A stretch of DNA of 64,000 bases from Bacteroidota bacterium (GCA_020403265.1 JADBXZ010000002.1:186001-250000); one strand, 5' to 3'; positions 17,483-27,295 are shown, numbered from the stretch's first letter. Translations and numbers: made by a program. The notes: a model not told the origin generated them from the sequence alone.

Positions 17483-18718
17483 ATGAAAGCAATAAATAAA
17501 TGCAGGATTTCTGGTTCAACTAATTTAATTTCAGTTTTAAATTTAGGAGAACAGTATTTAACCGGAGTGTTTCCAAAATCAGCAAATGAAAAAATAACAA
17601 AAGGGCCATTAGAACTTGTTTGGTCCGCAGAAGGACAATTACTACAATTAAAACATTCTTATGATTTAGGAGAGATGTACGGCGATAATTACGGTTATCG
17701 ATCAGGCTTAAATCAATCAATGGTGCAGCATTTAACCAATAAAATCAATCATCTAGAGCAAAAATACAATTTACAAAGCGGTGATTGCGTTATTGACATC
17801 GGTAGTAATGATGCAACTTCCCTTAAGGCTTATCAAACATCAGGCATAAAACGAATTGGCGTTGATCCTACAGGCGTTAAGTTTAAAGAATATTACACTA
17901 ACGATATTGCGTTGGTTCCTGATTTTTTTCCTTCGCCGGATGTGAAAAAGACGGTAGGAAACTCTAAAGTTAAAATTATCACCTCTATTGCTATGTTTTA
18001 TGATTTAGAAGATCCGATAAATTTTGCTCAAAGTATTCATGATAATTTAACTGAAGATGGTGTGTGGCATTTCGAACAAAGTTACATGCCATCAATGTTA
18101 AGATTAAATTCATATGACACAATTTGTCATGAACACCTTGAGTTTTATACTTTATTTAACATTAAATACATTCTGGATCGAGCTGATATGCGAATAGTTG
18201 ATGTTCAGATGAATGGAATAAACGGAGGAAGTTTTGCCGTAACAGCTGCTAAGAAGAATAGTAAAGTTTCTGCAAATGATGTATTAATTAATTGGTTATT
18301 TGAACAGGAATTGAAAATGGGATTTGACACACCAAAACCTTTTAGAGATTTTGAGGAAAGAGTTTATAAGCACCGCGAATCTTTGAAGACCCTAGTAGAC
18401 TCTTTATCTTCAAGTGGTAAACGGATTTTAGCTTATGGCGCCTCCACTAAAGGGAATGTAGTTTTACAATTTTGTAATTTTACGAGCCAACAAATTCAAG
18501 CTGTGGCTGATGTTAACCCTCTTAAATATGGTTGTTTTACACCAGGTACAAATATACCAATCGTTAGCGAAGAAGATGCTTTAAAAATGAAGCCGGATTA
18601 TTACCTTGTGTTGCCATGGCATTTTAAAGATGGCATTGTGCGCCGTGAACAAAACTTTTTAAAGGCGGGTGGTAAATTAATTTTTCCTTTCCCTGAAATA
18701 GAGATAGTTGGTGGCTAA
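17483..18718 (+). CDS. Sugar C-methyltransferase (TylCIII/NovU-like)
   Basis: A 411-residue enzyme of the three-part family that methylates a carbon of nucleotide-activated keto-sugars: an N-terminal putative zinc-binding domain (about 1-70), a SAM domain with VIDIGSNDATSL near residue 95 and FYDLEDP further on, and a C-terminal domain with RILAYGASTKGN near 314. The N-terminal CRISG segment retains one cysteine and lacks a CxxC pair, so zinc binding is uncertain. It overlaps the start of the SDR gene by about 11 bases. Together they may make a branched-chain or deoxy sugar; the exact product is unknown. Confidence 0.82.
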   Translation: MKAINKCRISGSTNLISVLNLGEQYLTGVFPKSANEKITKGPLELVWSAEGQLLQLKHSYDLGEMYGDNYGYRSGLNQSMVQHLTNKINHLEQKYNLQSGDCVIDIGSNDATSLKAYQTSGIKRIGVDPTGVKFKEYYTNDIALVPDFFPSPDVKKTVGNSKVKIITSIAMFYDLEDPINFAQSIHDNLTEDGVWHFEQSYMPSMLRLNSYDTICHEHLEFYTLFNIKYILDRADMRIVDVQMNGINGGSFAVTAAKKNSKVSANDVLINWLFEQELKMGFDTPKPFRDFEERVYKHRESLKTLVDSLSSSGKRILAYGASTKGNVVLQFCNFTSQQIQAVADVNPLKYGCFTPGTNIPIVSEEDALKMKPDYYLVLPWHFKDGIVRREQNFLKAGGKLIFPFPEIEIVGG

Positions 18719-19643
18719 TAAAGCACTTATAATCGGAGCAAACGGACAAGACGGAAGGTTATTAAATCTTCTTCTTGAGTCTAAAAATTACGAAATTTAT
18801 AATGTAAGTTCTTCTTCTAATACCGATTTTAAAAATTATTTACAGTTCAACTTGGCAACGAGCAACTTTGATGAGTTAAATAATTTTATACTTAAAATTA
18901 AACCGCACGAGATCTACTACGTTGCGGCTTATCACCATTCATCGATTCAATCTAAATCCACGAATTTTGATTTTATCAATAAATCCATACAGGTTAACCA
19001 ACTTGGTTTCATAAACATTATGGAATTATGTAAAGCAAGCTTACCATTAACAAAAATTATTTACACATCATCCTCACTCATTTTCTCTGGCGCAAAAAAT
19101 CAAATACAAACTGAAGAAACCACAACAGAACCACGTTGTATCTATTCTATAACCAAAAGTGCAGCTTCAGAAGCAGCAAAGTATTACAGGAATGAATTTA
19201 ATCTCTTCGTGTCTATCGGGATAATGTATAACCATGAATCCATTTACAGAAAAGATTATTTTTTATCAAAAAAAATTGTAACAGAAGTTAGAGAAATCAT
19301 AGATAAAAAAAGGGATAAAATAATTATAGGAAGTTTGACTTCAGAAACGGATTGGGGTTATGCTCCGGATTATGTTGAAGCCTTATGGTTAATTTTGCAA
19401 CAAGAAAATCCTGACAATTATATTGTAGCGTCTTCAAACAAACACATCGTAAAGGATTGGTTTTTAGTTTTGTCTAATTATTTAAATACTAACTTGTTAA
19501 GTTATGTTGAAGAAAATCCTGGTTTAATTCAAAGAAAGAAACCTGTTTTAATTGGAAATAATAGTAAGTTAAAAGCAATTGGGTGGAAGGCAAAAACAAG
19601 CTTTGAGGAAATGGTAATAAAAATGTATAACAATGTCATCTAA
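18708..19643 (+). CDS. Extended SDR nucleotide-sugar enzyme (GDP-mannose 4,6-dehydratase-like)
   Basis: A 311-residue SDR protein. The NAD(P)-binding ALIIGANGQDGRLL motif sits at the very N-terminus and resembles the TGITGQDG start of GDP-mannose 4,6-dehydratases; YTSSSLIFSG corresponds to the active-site serine strand and the YSITKSAAS segment carries the YxxxK pair. The start is TTG at 18708 or GTG at 18711. It overlaps the C-methyltransferase upstream and the GT downstream. It may be a reductase or epimerase acting after the methyltransferase. Confidence 0.75.
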   Translation: MVANKALIIGANGQDGRLLNLLLESKNYEIYNVSSSSNTDFKNYLQFNLATSNFDELNNFILKIKPHEIYYVAAYHHSSIQSKSTNFDFINKSIQVNQLGFINIMELCKASLPLTKIIYTSSSLIFSGAKNQIQTEETTTEPRCIYSITKSAASEAAKYYRNEFNLFVSIGIMYNHESIYRKDYFLSKKIVTEVREIIDKKRDKIIIGSLTSETDWGYAPDYVEALWLILQQENPDNYIVASSNKHIVKDWFLVLSNYLNTNLLSYVEENPGLIQRKKPVLIGNNSKLKAIGWKAKTSFEEMVIKMYNNVI

Positions 19644-20589
19644 TCAATCAATTTATAAAGAGTATTTCACTCCTAAACCTTTAACTGATCGGTTTTTAAC
19701 AGATGCTGAGAACGGAATAGAGGTTATAATTCCGGTTTTTCATACAAATGAGTTGTGGTATGTGAATTTAATTTCTATTTACCGAGAGGTACCTGTAAAG
19801 CGATTATTAATTAGTGATGGAGGGGTTATTGACAATAGTTTAGAAATTGTAAAACAGTTTCCAAGAGTTGAAATATTTAACCATAGGGAATTCAAAACTT
19901 TAGGCAAATGTATAGCTGAATTAATTAAAGAGGTTAAAACTGAACATTTTATTTATTTACATTCAGATGTTTATTTGCCTGAAGGTTGGTTTGATAAAAT
20001 GATTCCTTTTAAATCAAAGTATGATTGGTTTGGCTGCCCTATGCGTATAACTATACTTACAAGTTTTGATTTAGTTGAACCACGAAGACCATATGCAGGA
20101 AGTCAAATCGGTGCTAAGAAGGCTTTTATGGCAGGCATCGATAAGATTGATGATGATTATGTTTATAGGCAAGAAGATTTTGTATTTGACAAGATTGTAA
20201 CGGACGCAGGATTTAAAAGTGGAAAGGTAGAAGACATATTTCATTACCATCAAATAATGTATAGGGAAAGTAAAGGCATGGATTTAAAAGTAAAGAGCGT
20301 TGCTATTGAAACGAATACTAATGAGTGGGAAAAGAAACGTGCAATGGATATGCAGATTAGAGGGATTGTTAAGTATCTTGATCCTATTGAGCCTTTTGTA
20401 ATTGATGATTATAAGTTTCAACTCTCTGAAATGATAGTTAAGTATGAATTAGATTTTAATGAGTTCAAGAGTTGGGTTGAAACAATTAATCCTAAATGGC
20501 TTCCCTACACGGTTGATAAAGTACAACCTTTAAAAATCAGTTTCATGAAAAAGGTTAGATATAAATTAATTGAATTATTAAAGGACTGA
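19633..20589 (+). CDS. Putative family 2-like glycosyltransferase
   Basis: A 318-residue protein with a GT-A look: VIIPVFHTNELW near residue 30, LLISDGG near 58, and HSDVYLPEGWFDKMI near 110, where the acidic SDV takes the DXD place. The central and C-terminal parts are unfamiliar. It overlaps the SDR gene by 11 bases and touches the legI gene with overlapping stop and start. Position just before the legionaminic pathway might mean that it transfers that sugar, but this is only a neighbourhood argument. Confidence 0.62.
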   Translation: MSSNQSIYKEYFTPKPLTDRFLTDAENGIEVIIPVFHTNELWYVNLISIYREVPVKRLLISDGGVIDNSLEIVKQFPRVEIFNHREFKTLGKCIAELIKEVKTEHFIYLHSDVYLPEGWFDKMIPFKSKYDWFGCPMRITILTSFDLVEPRRPYAGSQIGAKKAFMAGIDKIDDDYVYRQEDFVFDKIVTDAGFKSGKVEDIFHYHQIMYRESKGMDLKVKSVAIETNTNEWEKKRAMDMQIRGIVKYLDPIEPFVIDDYKFQLSEMIVKYELDFNEFKSWVETINPKWLPYTVDKVQPLKISFMKKVRYKLIELLKD

Positions 20590-21593
20590 TGAAGCCTGTT
20601 ATTATAATTGCCGAAGCGGGCGTTAATCATAACGGAAGCCTTGCCATTGCAAAACAATTGATTGATGCTGCTGCTATTGCCAAAGTTGATTATGTAAAGT
20701 TTCAAACTTTTATCCCTGAAAATGTTATAAGTAAATTTGCTGTTAAGGCTGATTATCAAAAAGTGACAACGGGTTCAGACGAAAGTCAGTTGGACATGGT
20801 AAGGAAATTACAGCTTTCAAAAGAAGAACATTATATCTTAATGGATTATTGCAAACAAAAGCAAGTAAAATTTTTGAGCACTGCTTTTGATCTTGATAGT
20901 ATTGATTTGTTGGTAGAATTAGGCGTAACGATTGGTAAAATCCCTTCGGGTGAAATCACAAATTATCCATACCTAGTTAAAATGGCAAAGTCATTTAAAT
21001 CAATCATTATTTCAACCGGAATGAGCAACTTATCTGAGATTAAGGATGCTATTTATATTTTAGTTAATAATGGTCAAAGCCTGAACTCGATAACAATATT
21101 GCATTGTAACACAGAATATCCAACACCAATGGTTGATGTAAATCTATTTGCCATACAAACTATCAAAAATGAACTTAAAACAAATGTAGGGTATAGTGAT
21201 CATACTTTAGGAGTCGAAGTGCCAACGGCCGCAGTAGCGCTTGGAGCTACCATTATCGAAAAGCATTTTACTTTAGATAAGAACCTTGAGGGCCCTGATC
21301 ATAGGGCCTCATTAGAGCCAAAAGAGTTAGTGGCAATGGTTAATGCAATACGCAATATAGAAATTGCTTTGGGCGATGGAAATAAAATTGCCAGTAATTC
21401 GGAAATAAAAAATATGGCAATTGCGCGCAAAAGTATAGTTGCAAAGGTTAATATAAAAAAGGGTGAAGTATTTACCGAAAATAACATTACTGTTAAACGT
21501 CCCGGTAATGGTATTAATCCTATGGAATGGAATAAGGTACTCGGTATGGTTGCAGGTAAAAATTTTGAAGAAGATGAATTAATTTCATTATGA
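20589..21593 (+). CDS. legI: Legionaminate/N-acetylneuraminate synthase (NeuB/LegI family)
   Basis: A 334-residue synthase condensing a six-carbon amino sugar with phosphoenolpyruvate to a nonulosonic acid. The barrel opens with IIIAEAGVNHNGSLAIAKQL and contains VKFQTF, FLSTAFD, KIPSGE and YSDHTLG; the C-terminal 60 residues (about 275-334) form the SAF antifreeze-like domain with RKSIVAK and ITVKRPGNGI. Whether it makes legionaminic or sialic acid is decided by neighbours: the adjoining ptmE-like, legB and legC genes indicate legionaminic acid. Overlapping stop and start with both neighbours shows tight coupling. Confidence 0.88.
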   Translation: MKPVIIIAEAGVNHNGSLAIAKQLIDAAAIAKVDYVKFQTFIPENVISKFAVKADYQKVTTGSDESQLDMVRKLQLSKEEHYILMDYCKQKQVKFLSTAFDLDSIDLLVELGVTIGKIPSGEITNYPYLVKMAKSFKSIIISTGMSNLSEIKDAIYILVNNGQSLNSITILHCNTEYPTPMVDVNLFAIQTIKNELKTNVGYSDHTLGVEVPTAAVALGATIIEKHFTLDKNLEGPDHRASLEPKELVAMVNAIRNIEIALGDGNKIASNSEIKNMAIARKSIVAKVNIKKGEVFTENNITVKRPGNGINPMEWNKVLGMVAGKNFEEDELISL

Positions 21594-22741
21594 AGTTATT
21601 TGTTATCACTAGTTCTCGCGCTGATTACGGTTTATTGCGCCCTTTATTATTAAGAATTAAAGGGGATAATTTTTTTGATTTAAAAATTATTGCTACCGGC
21701 TCTCATCTTTCAAAGGATTTTGGATACACTTACAAAGAAATTACGAATGATAAATTTCATATTTTCAAAAAGATAGATATTGTTCAGTCGCATGATAGAC
21801 CGGTTGACATTGCAAATTCGTCGGCAATTGCAATTAAAAGTTTTGGACAATTATATGCAAAGCACAAACCTGATGCGATTTTTGTTTTGGGAGACCGTTA
21901 CGAAGTTTTCTGCTCTGTTTTTGCCGCCTTATTTTTTAAAATACCTGTGATACATTATAGTGGAGGGGAGAAAACGATTGGAGCTTACGATGATAGCATC
22001 AGACATTCTATTACAAAAATGAGCCACTTGCATTTTGTTAGTTGTCTTGATTATCGAAAGAGAGTTATACAACTTGGTGAAAATCCGAAACATGTTTTTA
22101 ACGTTGGCTCTCTTGGGATAGATAACATTAAGAATTTAAAATTGTTTTCAAAGTCAGAGTTGGAGCAATCATTAAATTTAAAACTATCGAAACCAACCTT
22201 TCTGGTCTCATATTATCCTGAAACACTTTCAAAACTAACGGCAAAACAACAATTTCAGCAAGTATTGGAAGCATTATCATTTTTCAAAAACCATCAAATT
22301 ATCTTTACTAAATCTAATGCAGATAATGATGGGAGAATTATTTCAAAAATGATTGATCAATTTGTAGAAATTAATCCGAATGCATATGCCTTCGAAAGCC
22401 TTGGCGTGGTTCGGTATTTATCGGTCATCAAACATGTCGAGTTGGTCATTGGTAATTCATCAAGTGGTTATACGGAAGTCCCATCTTTTAATGTACCAAC
22501 CATTAATATTGGAAACAGACAAAAAGGTAGAGTTAAGGCACAGAGCATTATTGATGTTGAAATCGATGCCTTTAAAATCAAAGCGGGTATTATTACAGCA
22601 TTAAAGAAAGAGTTTAGAAATAAATTGAAAAATCATAAAAGTCCGTTTGGTTATGGCGATAGCTCTTTGCAAATAATAAAAAGAATTAAGCGGTTTAATT
22701 TTGATGATGTAATACAAAAGGAATTTAATGATCAAGTTTAA
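21590..22741 (+). CDS. legG: Hydrolysing NDP-sugar 2-epimerase (NeuC/LegG family)
   Basis: A 383-residue GT-B-fold epimerase that removes the nucleotide while inverting C2, producing the free amino sugar for the synthase encoded just upstream. Diagnostic pieces are TSSRADYGLLRPLL at the N-terminus, FVLGDRYEVF near residue 104, HYSGGE near 125 and VIGNSSSGYTEVP near 285. In legionaminic pathways the substrate is the GDP-linked 2,4-diacetamido trideoxy hexose. Its ATG overlaps the legI stop by four bases. Confidence 0.88.
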   Translation: MKLFVITSSRADYGLLRPLLLRIKGDNFFDLKIIATGSHLSKDFGYTYKEITNDKFHIFKKIDIVQSHDRPVDIANSSAIAIKSFGQLYAKHKPDAIFVLGDRYEVFCSVFAALFFKIPVIHYSGGEKTIGAYDDSIRHSITKMSHLHFVSCLDYRKRVIQLGENPKHVFNVGSLGIDNIKNLKLFSKSELEQSLNLKLSKPTFLVSYYPETLSKLTAKQQFQQVLEALSFFKNHQIIFTKSNADNDGRIISKMIDQFVEINPNAYAFESLGVVRYLSVIKHVELVIGNSSSGYTEVPSFNVPTINIGNRQKGRVKAQSIIDVEIDAFKIKAGIITALKKEFRNKLKNHKSPFGYGDSSLQIIKRIKRFNFDDVIQKEFNDQV

Positions 22742-22744
22742 GCG

Positions 22745-23794
22745 ATGCATTTTTTAAAAAATATAATCTCGTTAAATACTACATTAAAGCAAGCTTTAGA
22801 GAAGCTCAATAATCTTCCTTCAAAGGATAGTTTAACTCTCTTTGTGGTTGATGATTCAAAGAAATTATTGGGATCATTAACTGATGGTGATATTCGTAGA
22901 GCTTTAATTAATAATTTAAGTATTGACGCACCTATCGAAAAAGTGATGAACAAAAAACCTAAGTATATTAGGTTAAATTCATTTACAATTGACGAGATAG
23001 ATTTATTCAAAGAAAAGGAAATTGATTTAGTCCCTATAATTGATGAGAACGATTTATTAATAAAAATTGTTGATTTATCTAAAAAGAAAACAATTCTTCC
23101 GGTTGACGCATTCTTACTGGCAGGTGGGGAGGGAAAACGTTTGCTTCCACTTACTAAAGATACACCTAAGCCTATGCTTGTAGTTGGTGAAAAACCAATT
23201 ATTGAAACAAATATTGATCGTCTTTATAGTTATGGAATTGATAATATTAGTTTAAGCGTTAATTATTTGTCTTCTGTAATTGAAAATTATTTTGGCAATG
23301 GGCAAACCAAAGACTTGAATTTAAGCTATGTTAAAGAAACGATTCCGCTTGGAACAATTGGCTCAATAACACTTTGTAGTTCATTCGCAAAGAATGATAT
23401 TCTGGTTATGAACTCTGATTTATTAACCACTATTGATTTTGAAGATTTGTACAAAACATACAAAAATTCTAATGCAGATATTATAGTTGCTTGTATTCCA
23501 TATCAGGTTTCACTCCCATACGGGGTAATCGAAACTGACCAAAGCAGAGTTATAAGCATTAAAGAGAAACCAACTTACACATATTATTCTAATGCAGGCA
23601 TTTATTTATTTAAGAGAGATATCATTAGGAACATTCCTCTTAATGAGTATTACAATGCAACAGATTTATTGGAAGATTCAATTAAAAAGGGATTAAATGT
23701 TATTAATTATCCGGTTTTAAATTACTGGTTGGATATCGGGAAACATGATGACTTCATTAAGGCTCAAGAGGACATAAAACATCTAAAGTTTTAA
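22745..23794 (+). CDS. ptmE: CBS-domain sugar-1-phosphate nucleotidyltransferase (PtmE-like)
   Basis: A 349-residue protein with two CBS motifs (about residues 1-115, including LGSLTDGDIRRAL) and a nucleotidyltransferase domain beginning with AFLLAGGEGKRLLPLTKDTPKPML. This architecture is that of Campylobacter PtmE, a glucosamine-1-phosphate guanylyltransferase that starts the GDP-linked legionaminic acid pathway. Its place between legG and legF supports that role. The CBS pair might allow adenine-nucleotide control. GTP use rather than another nucleotide is inferred from the family and neighbours. Confidence 0.85.
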   Translation: MHFLKNIISLNTTLKQALEKLNNLPSKDSLTLFVVDDSKKLLGSLTDGDIRRALINNLSIDAPIEKVMNKKPKYIRLNSFTIDEIDLFKEKEIDLVPIIDENDLLIKIVDLSKKKTILPVDAFLLAGGEGKRLLPLTKDTPKPMLVVGEKPIIETNIDRLYSYGIDNISLSVNYLSSVIENYFGNGQTKDLNLSYVKETIPLGTIGSITLCSSFAKNDILVMNSDLLTTIDFEDLYKTYKNSNADIIVACIPYQVSLPYGVIETDQSRVISIKEKPTYTYYSNAGIYLFKRDIIRNIPLNEYYNATDLLEDSIKKGLNVINYPVLNYWLDIGKHDDFIKAQEDIKHLKF

Positions 23795-24489
23795 TGGAAA
23801 CACTTTTTTTGATAACGGCTCGGGGTGGTTCTAAAGGAATTCCAAAGAAGAATATCAAAATCTTAAATGGTAAACCATTAATTCAATACAGCCTGGAAAT
23901 AGCACGTCAATTCACAGAAGACTCTGATATTTGTATTAGCACCGATGATAAGGAAATCATTGATTGTTGTCAGAAATTAAATTACCATTGCCCTTTTGTG
24001 CGACCACCTCAATTGGCAACAGATGAAGCCTCAAGTAAGGATGTAATTTTGCATGCATTAGATTTTTACAAATCGAAAAATAAAATTTATAGAAATGTGG
24101 TGTTGCTGCAGCCAACTTCTCCACTTAGGCTAAAAGAACACGTGCAATCTGCTTTAGAACTATTTAATGGATCAATTGATTTGGTAATTGGGGTAAAAAT
24201 AACAAAGTCTAACCCGTATCAATTGCTCTATCAACTAAATCAGCAAGGCAATTTAGAAAAAGTTATGAATGCCGGAAATTATGATAGGAGACAAGACATG
24301 CCCACTATATACGAAGTTAATGGAGCGGTTTATGTTTATAATTATAATTCATTAATGAACAAAAGGGACTTATCAATTTTAAAACCATTAGTTATGCCGG
24401 CAATAAATTCAGTTGATATTGACGATCCATTGGACTGGAGTTGGGCGGAATTTTTAATGGAAAAGAAACTAGTTAAATTAGATTATTGA
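23794..24489 (+). CDS. legF: CMP-legionaminate (NeuA-type) synthetase
   Basis: A 231-residue cytidylyltransferase activating the nonulosonic acid with CTP. The signature ARGGSKGIPKKNI follows the first strand, with DICISTDD and LLQPTSPLR further on and DIDDPLDW near the C-terminus. Its ATG overlaps the ptmE-like stop and its stop overlaps legB. In this setting CMP-legionaminic acid is the expected product; a CMP-sialic acid role cannot be excluded by this gene alone. Confidence 0.88.
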   Translation: METLFLITARGGSKGIPKKNIKILNGKPLIQYSLEIARQFTEDSDICISTDDKEIIDCCQKLNYHCPFVRPPQLATDEASSKDVILHALDFYKSKNKIYRNVVLLQPTSPLRLKEHVQSALELFNGSIDLVIGVKITKSNPYQLLYQLNQQGNLEKVMNAGNYDRRQDMPTIYEVNGAVYVYNYNSLMNKRDLSILKPLVMPAINSVDIDDPLDWSWAEFLMEKKLVKLDY

Positions 24490-25478
24490 TGAATAAGAAA
24501 GTATTAGTTACCGGCGCAGATGGTTTTATAGGCAGTCATTTAGTAGAACACTTATTAGAAGAAGGATACGATGTAAAGGCTTTTGTTTTGTATAATTCAT
24601 TTAATAGTTATGGTTGGTTGGATACCCTGCCAAAAGAAAAACTTAAACAGATAGAAATATTCAGCGGGGATGTACGTGATCCAAATGGCGCAAGGGTTGC
24701 AATGCAAGGTATAGATACTGTTTACCATTTAGCTGCTCTAATTGCCATTCCTTATTCATATCACAGTCCTGATAATTACGTGGATGTTAATATTAAAGGT
24801 ACATTAAATATTTTGCAAGCGGCTAGGATGTTAAATACTCAAAGGGTAATAGTGACTTCAACTTCAGAAGTATATGGAACAGCACAGTATGTTCCTATTG
24901 ATGAAAAACATCCGTTTCAAGGTCAATCTCCTTATAGTGCCACTAAAATTGGAGCAGATAGAATCGCGGAAAGTTTTTACAGGTCTTTTAATATGCCTGT
25001 AACTATTGTTCGTCCTTTTAATACCTTTGGTCCACGCCAATCTGCTCGTGCTGTTATTCCAACAATCATTACTCAATTATTGAATGGTGAAAAACAAATT
25101 AAATTAGGTGATATAACTCCAACTAGAGATTTACTATTTGTAAAGGACACTGTTAAAGGTTTTAGTGCAATTGCAAATTCAAAAAATACTATTGGTGAAG
25201 AAATTAATATTGCAACTCAAAGTGAGATTACAGTTGGTGATTTAGCTCAAAAAATAATTGATCAAATTAATCCTGAAGCAAAAATAATTACCGATGAACA
25301 AAGGCTTCGCCCGGAAAAAAGTGAGGTGATGAGGTTGTTTGGCAGTAATCAAAAATTAATCCAGTTAACAGGATGGGAACAAACCTATTCTCTTGAAGAA
25401 GGGTTAAAGCAAACTATAAATTGGTTTAAACAACCCGAAAATTTAATTAAGTACAAACACGATATTTATAATATCTGA
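24489..25478 (+). CDS. legB: NDP-N-acetylglucosamine 4,6-dehydratase (LegB family)
   Basis: An extended SDR of 329 residues. The NAD motif TGADGFIGSHL lies at 8-18, the dehydratase segment TSTSEVYG at 123-130 and the YxxxK pair at Y149/K153. It matches the retaining 4,6-dehydratases of the legionaminic pathway, which make the 4-keto-6-deoxy intermediate used by LegC. I chose the ATG at 24489; a TTG one codon earlier (24486) is also possible. It overlaps legF and legC, consistent with one translation unit. Confidence 0.88.
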   Translation: MNKKVLVTGADGFIGSHLVEHLLEEGYDVKAFVLYNSFNSYGWLDTLPKEKLKQIEIFSGDVRDPNGARVAMQGIDTVYHLAALIAIPYSYHSPDNYVDVNIKGTLNILQAARMLNTQRVIVTSTSEVYGTAQYVPIDEKHPFQGQSPYSATKIGADRIAESFYRSFNMPVTIVRPFNTFGPRQSARAVIPTIITQLLNGEKQIKLGDITPTRDLLFVKDTVKGFSAIANSKNTIGEEINIATQSEITVGDLAQKIIDQINPEAKIITDEQRLRPEKSEVMRLFGSNQKLIQLTGWEQTYSLEEGLKQTINWFKQPENLIKYKHDIYNI

Positions 25479-26611
25479 TGATTCCTTTATCGGTTCCAAA
25501 TATTTCAGGTAACGAATGGACATACATTAAAGAGTGTCTTGATACAAGCTGGGTTTCTTCTGTTGGTAGTTATGTAGATAAGTTCGAACAATCACTTTGT
25601 GATTTCACAGGCGCAAAACATGCAGTATCAACTGTAAATGGCTCTGCTGCATTGCATATTTCAATGCTTTTGGCCGGCGTAGAACAAAATGATTATGTTA
25701 TTGTTCCTAACATTACTTTTATTGCTAGTGTAAATACAATCACTTATTTAAAGGCGTCCCCAATTTTGATGGATGTAGATAAAGATACCTGGCAAATGGA
25801 TTTAGATCTGTTGGAAGAGTTTTTATCAACCAAAACAGTTATTAAAGATAACGCATGTATTCATAAAGAAACAAATCGTGTGATTCGCTGTGTAATGCCT
25901 GTTCATGTATTAGGTAATATGTGTAACATGAAACGTTTAATGCAAATAGCAAATACTTTTATGATTAAAGTAGTTGAAGATGCAACGGAAAGCTTAGGTT
26001 CTTATTACAACAACCAACACAGTGGCACCTTTGGTTTGTTTGGATGCATCAGCTTTAATGGCAACAAGATTATTACTACCGGTGGTGGTGGAATGATTTT
26101 AACCAATGATGAGAAACTTGCTAAACGCGCAAAACACATTACTACACAAGCTAAGTCAGATTCATTTGAGTATATACATGATGAAATTGGATATAACTAC
26201 CGCTTGGTGAATATATTAGCCGCAATGGGTGTGGCTCAAATGGAACAATTACCTAAATTCCTGATTCGAAAAGAGGAAGTTTATAATTTATATATTAATT
26301 CATTTAACGCTATTAATGGGTTTAAGGAGCAGATAATTACCGATGGTGTGAAACAAAACAATTGGCTTCAAACATTTGTATTTCCTGATTCTAAAGACTT
26401 GATGAAAAAATTAACAGATGAAAAAATACAAGTTCGTCCGTTTTGGGTCCCCATGAATCAACTGCAAATGTTTAATAAAGAAATTTACGTATCAATTAAT
26501 GATATAGCAGGAAGTATTTACAATACATGTGTAAGCATTCCTTGCTCAACTGGAATTACCAATCAGGAAGTTGAAAAGGTTATTAGTTCAATTTTAGGTT
26601 TTTATAAATAA
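25478..26611 (+). CDS. legC: PLP aminotransferase (LegC family)
   Basis: A DegT/DnrJ-type aminotransferase of 377 residues that puts the 4-amino group on the keto sugar made by LegB. The PLP lysine is K197 in SFNGNKIITTGGGGM. The N-terminus IPLSVPNISGNEW and the insertion around residues 118-140 (HKETNRVIRCVMPVHVLG region) are typical of LegC. It shares overlapping stop/start bases (TGATG) with legB. The LegH acetyltransferase that normally acts next is not beside it. Confidence 0.88.
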   Translation: MIPLSVPNISGNEWTYIKECLDTSWVSSVGSYVDKFEQSLCDFTGAKHAVSTVNGSAALHISMLLAGVEQNDYVIVPNITFIASVNTITYLKASPILMDVDKDTWQMDLDLLEEFLSTKTVIKDNACIHKETNRVIRCVMPVHVLGNMCNMKRLMQIANTFMIKVVEDATESLGSYYNNQHSGTFGLFGCISFNGNKIITTGGGGMILTNDEKLAKRAKHITTQAKSDSFEYIHDEIGYNYRLVNILAAMGVAQMEQLPKFLIRKEEVYNLYINSFNAINGFKEQIITDGVKQNNWLQTFVFPDSKDLMKKLTDEKIQVRPFWVPMNQLQMFNKEIYVSINDIAGSIYNTCVSIPCSTGITNQEVEKVISSILGFYK

Positions 26612-27295
26612 ATGCTTTATAAAAAATATCGGGATATTTTATATAACGATACGCTAGTGGATATGCATATGCACAGTACATGGACGGATGGTGAGGGAAG
26701 TATTGAACAAAACATCATGCGCGCTAAGGAACTTGGTTTACACTGTATTGCAGCTACTGATCACATTCGGACTGATTCAACCTATTTCGATGATTACTAC
26801 AATGAAATTAAAACTTTATCTGATAAATTAAGCTTTAACATTAAAGTAGGTTTTGAAGCAAAGGTTAGTAATTTTAATGGTGATATCGATGTGTCTGAAA
26901 AAGATTTAAAGAAATCTGAGATTAGTATATGTAGTGTTCATCGGTTTCCGATAGGTCGAAGACTTATTCCGTCCAAAGCTTTTTCGTCCAGTGTCTCGCA
27001 AGAAATTGAATTAGAGTTATCAATTGCCGCATTAACTAAAGGTGGGTTTAATACCTTAGGTCATCCTGGTGGAATGAGTTTGAGAACACATGGAGAATTT
27101 AAATTGGATTATTTCGAAGAAATCATTTCAACATGTGCCAAGGTTGGAATTGCTTTTGATTTTAACGCTTCTTATCATCAGGAAGTTAAAGAAGGCTTAA
27201 AAGTGCTTTTTGAAAAATATAATCCTTTTATTTCAATCGGATCTGATGCTCATCGCATTGATTTTATTGGGAATGCAACTAAAACACTTTTTTAA
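26612..27295 (+). CDS. PHP-domain metal-dependent phosphoesterase
   Basis: A 227-residue PHP protein. Metal ligands are visible as DMHMHS (H19, H21), a TDH motif near residue 56, GHPGG near 147 and the terminal SDAH pair. The family includes histidinol-phosphate phosphatase and other phosphoesterases. It begins directly after the legC stop and ends directly against the GTG of an ATP-grasp gene, so translation of the three is probably coupled. A sugar or amino-acid phosphate could be the substrate; nothing in the sequence decides. A PHP enzyme is not part of the known legionaminic pathway. Confidence 0.8.
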   Translation: MLYKKYRDILYNDTLVDMHMHSTWTDGEGSIEQNIMRAKELGLHCIAATDHIRTDSTYFDDYYNEIKTLSDKLSFNIKVGFEAKVSNFNGDIDVSEKDLKKSEISICSVHRFPIGRRLIPSKAFSSSVSQEIELELSIAALTKGGFNTLGHPGGMSLRTHGEFKLDYFEEIISTCAKVGIAFDFNASYHQEVKEGLKVLFEKYNPFISIGSDAHRIDFIGNATKTLF

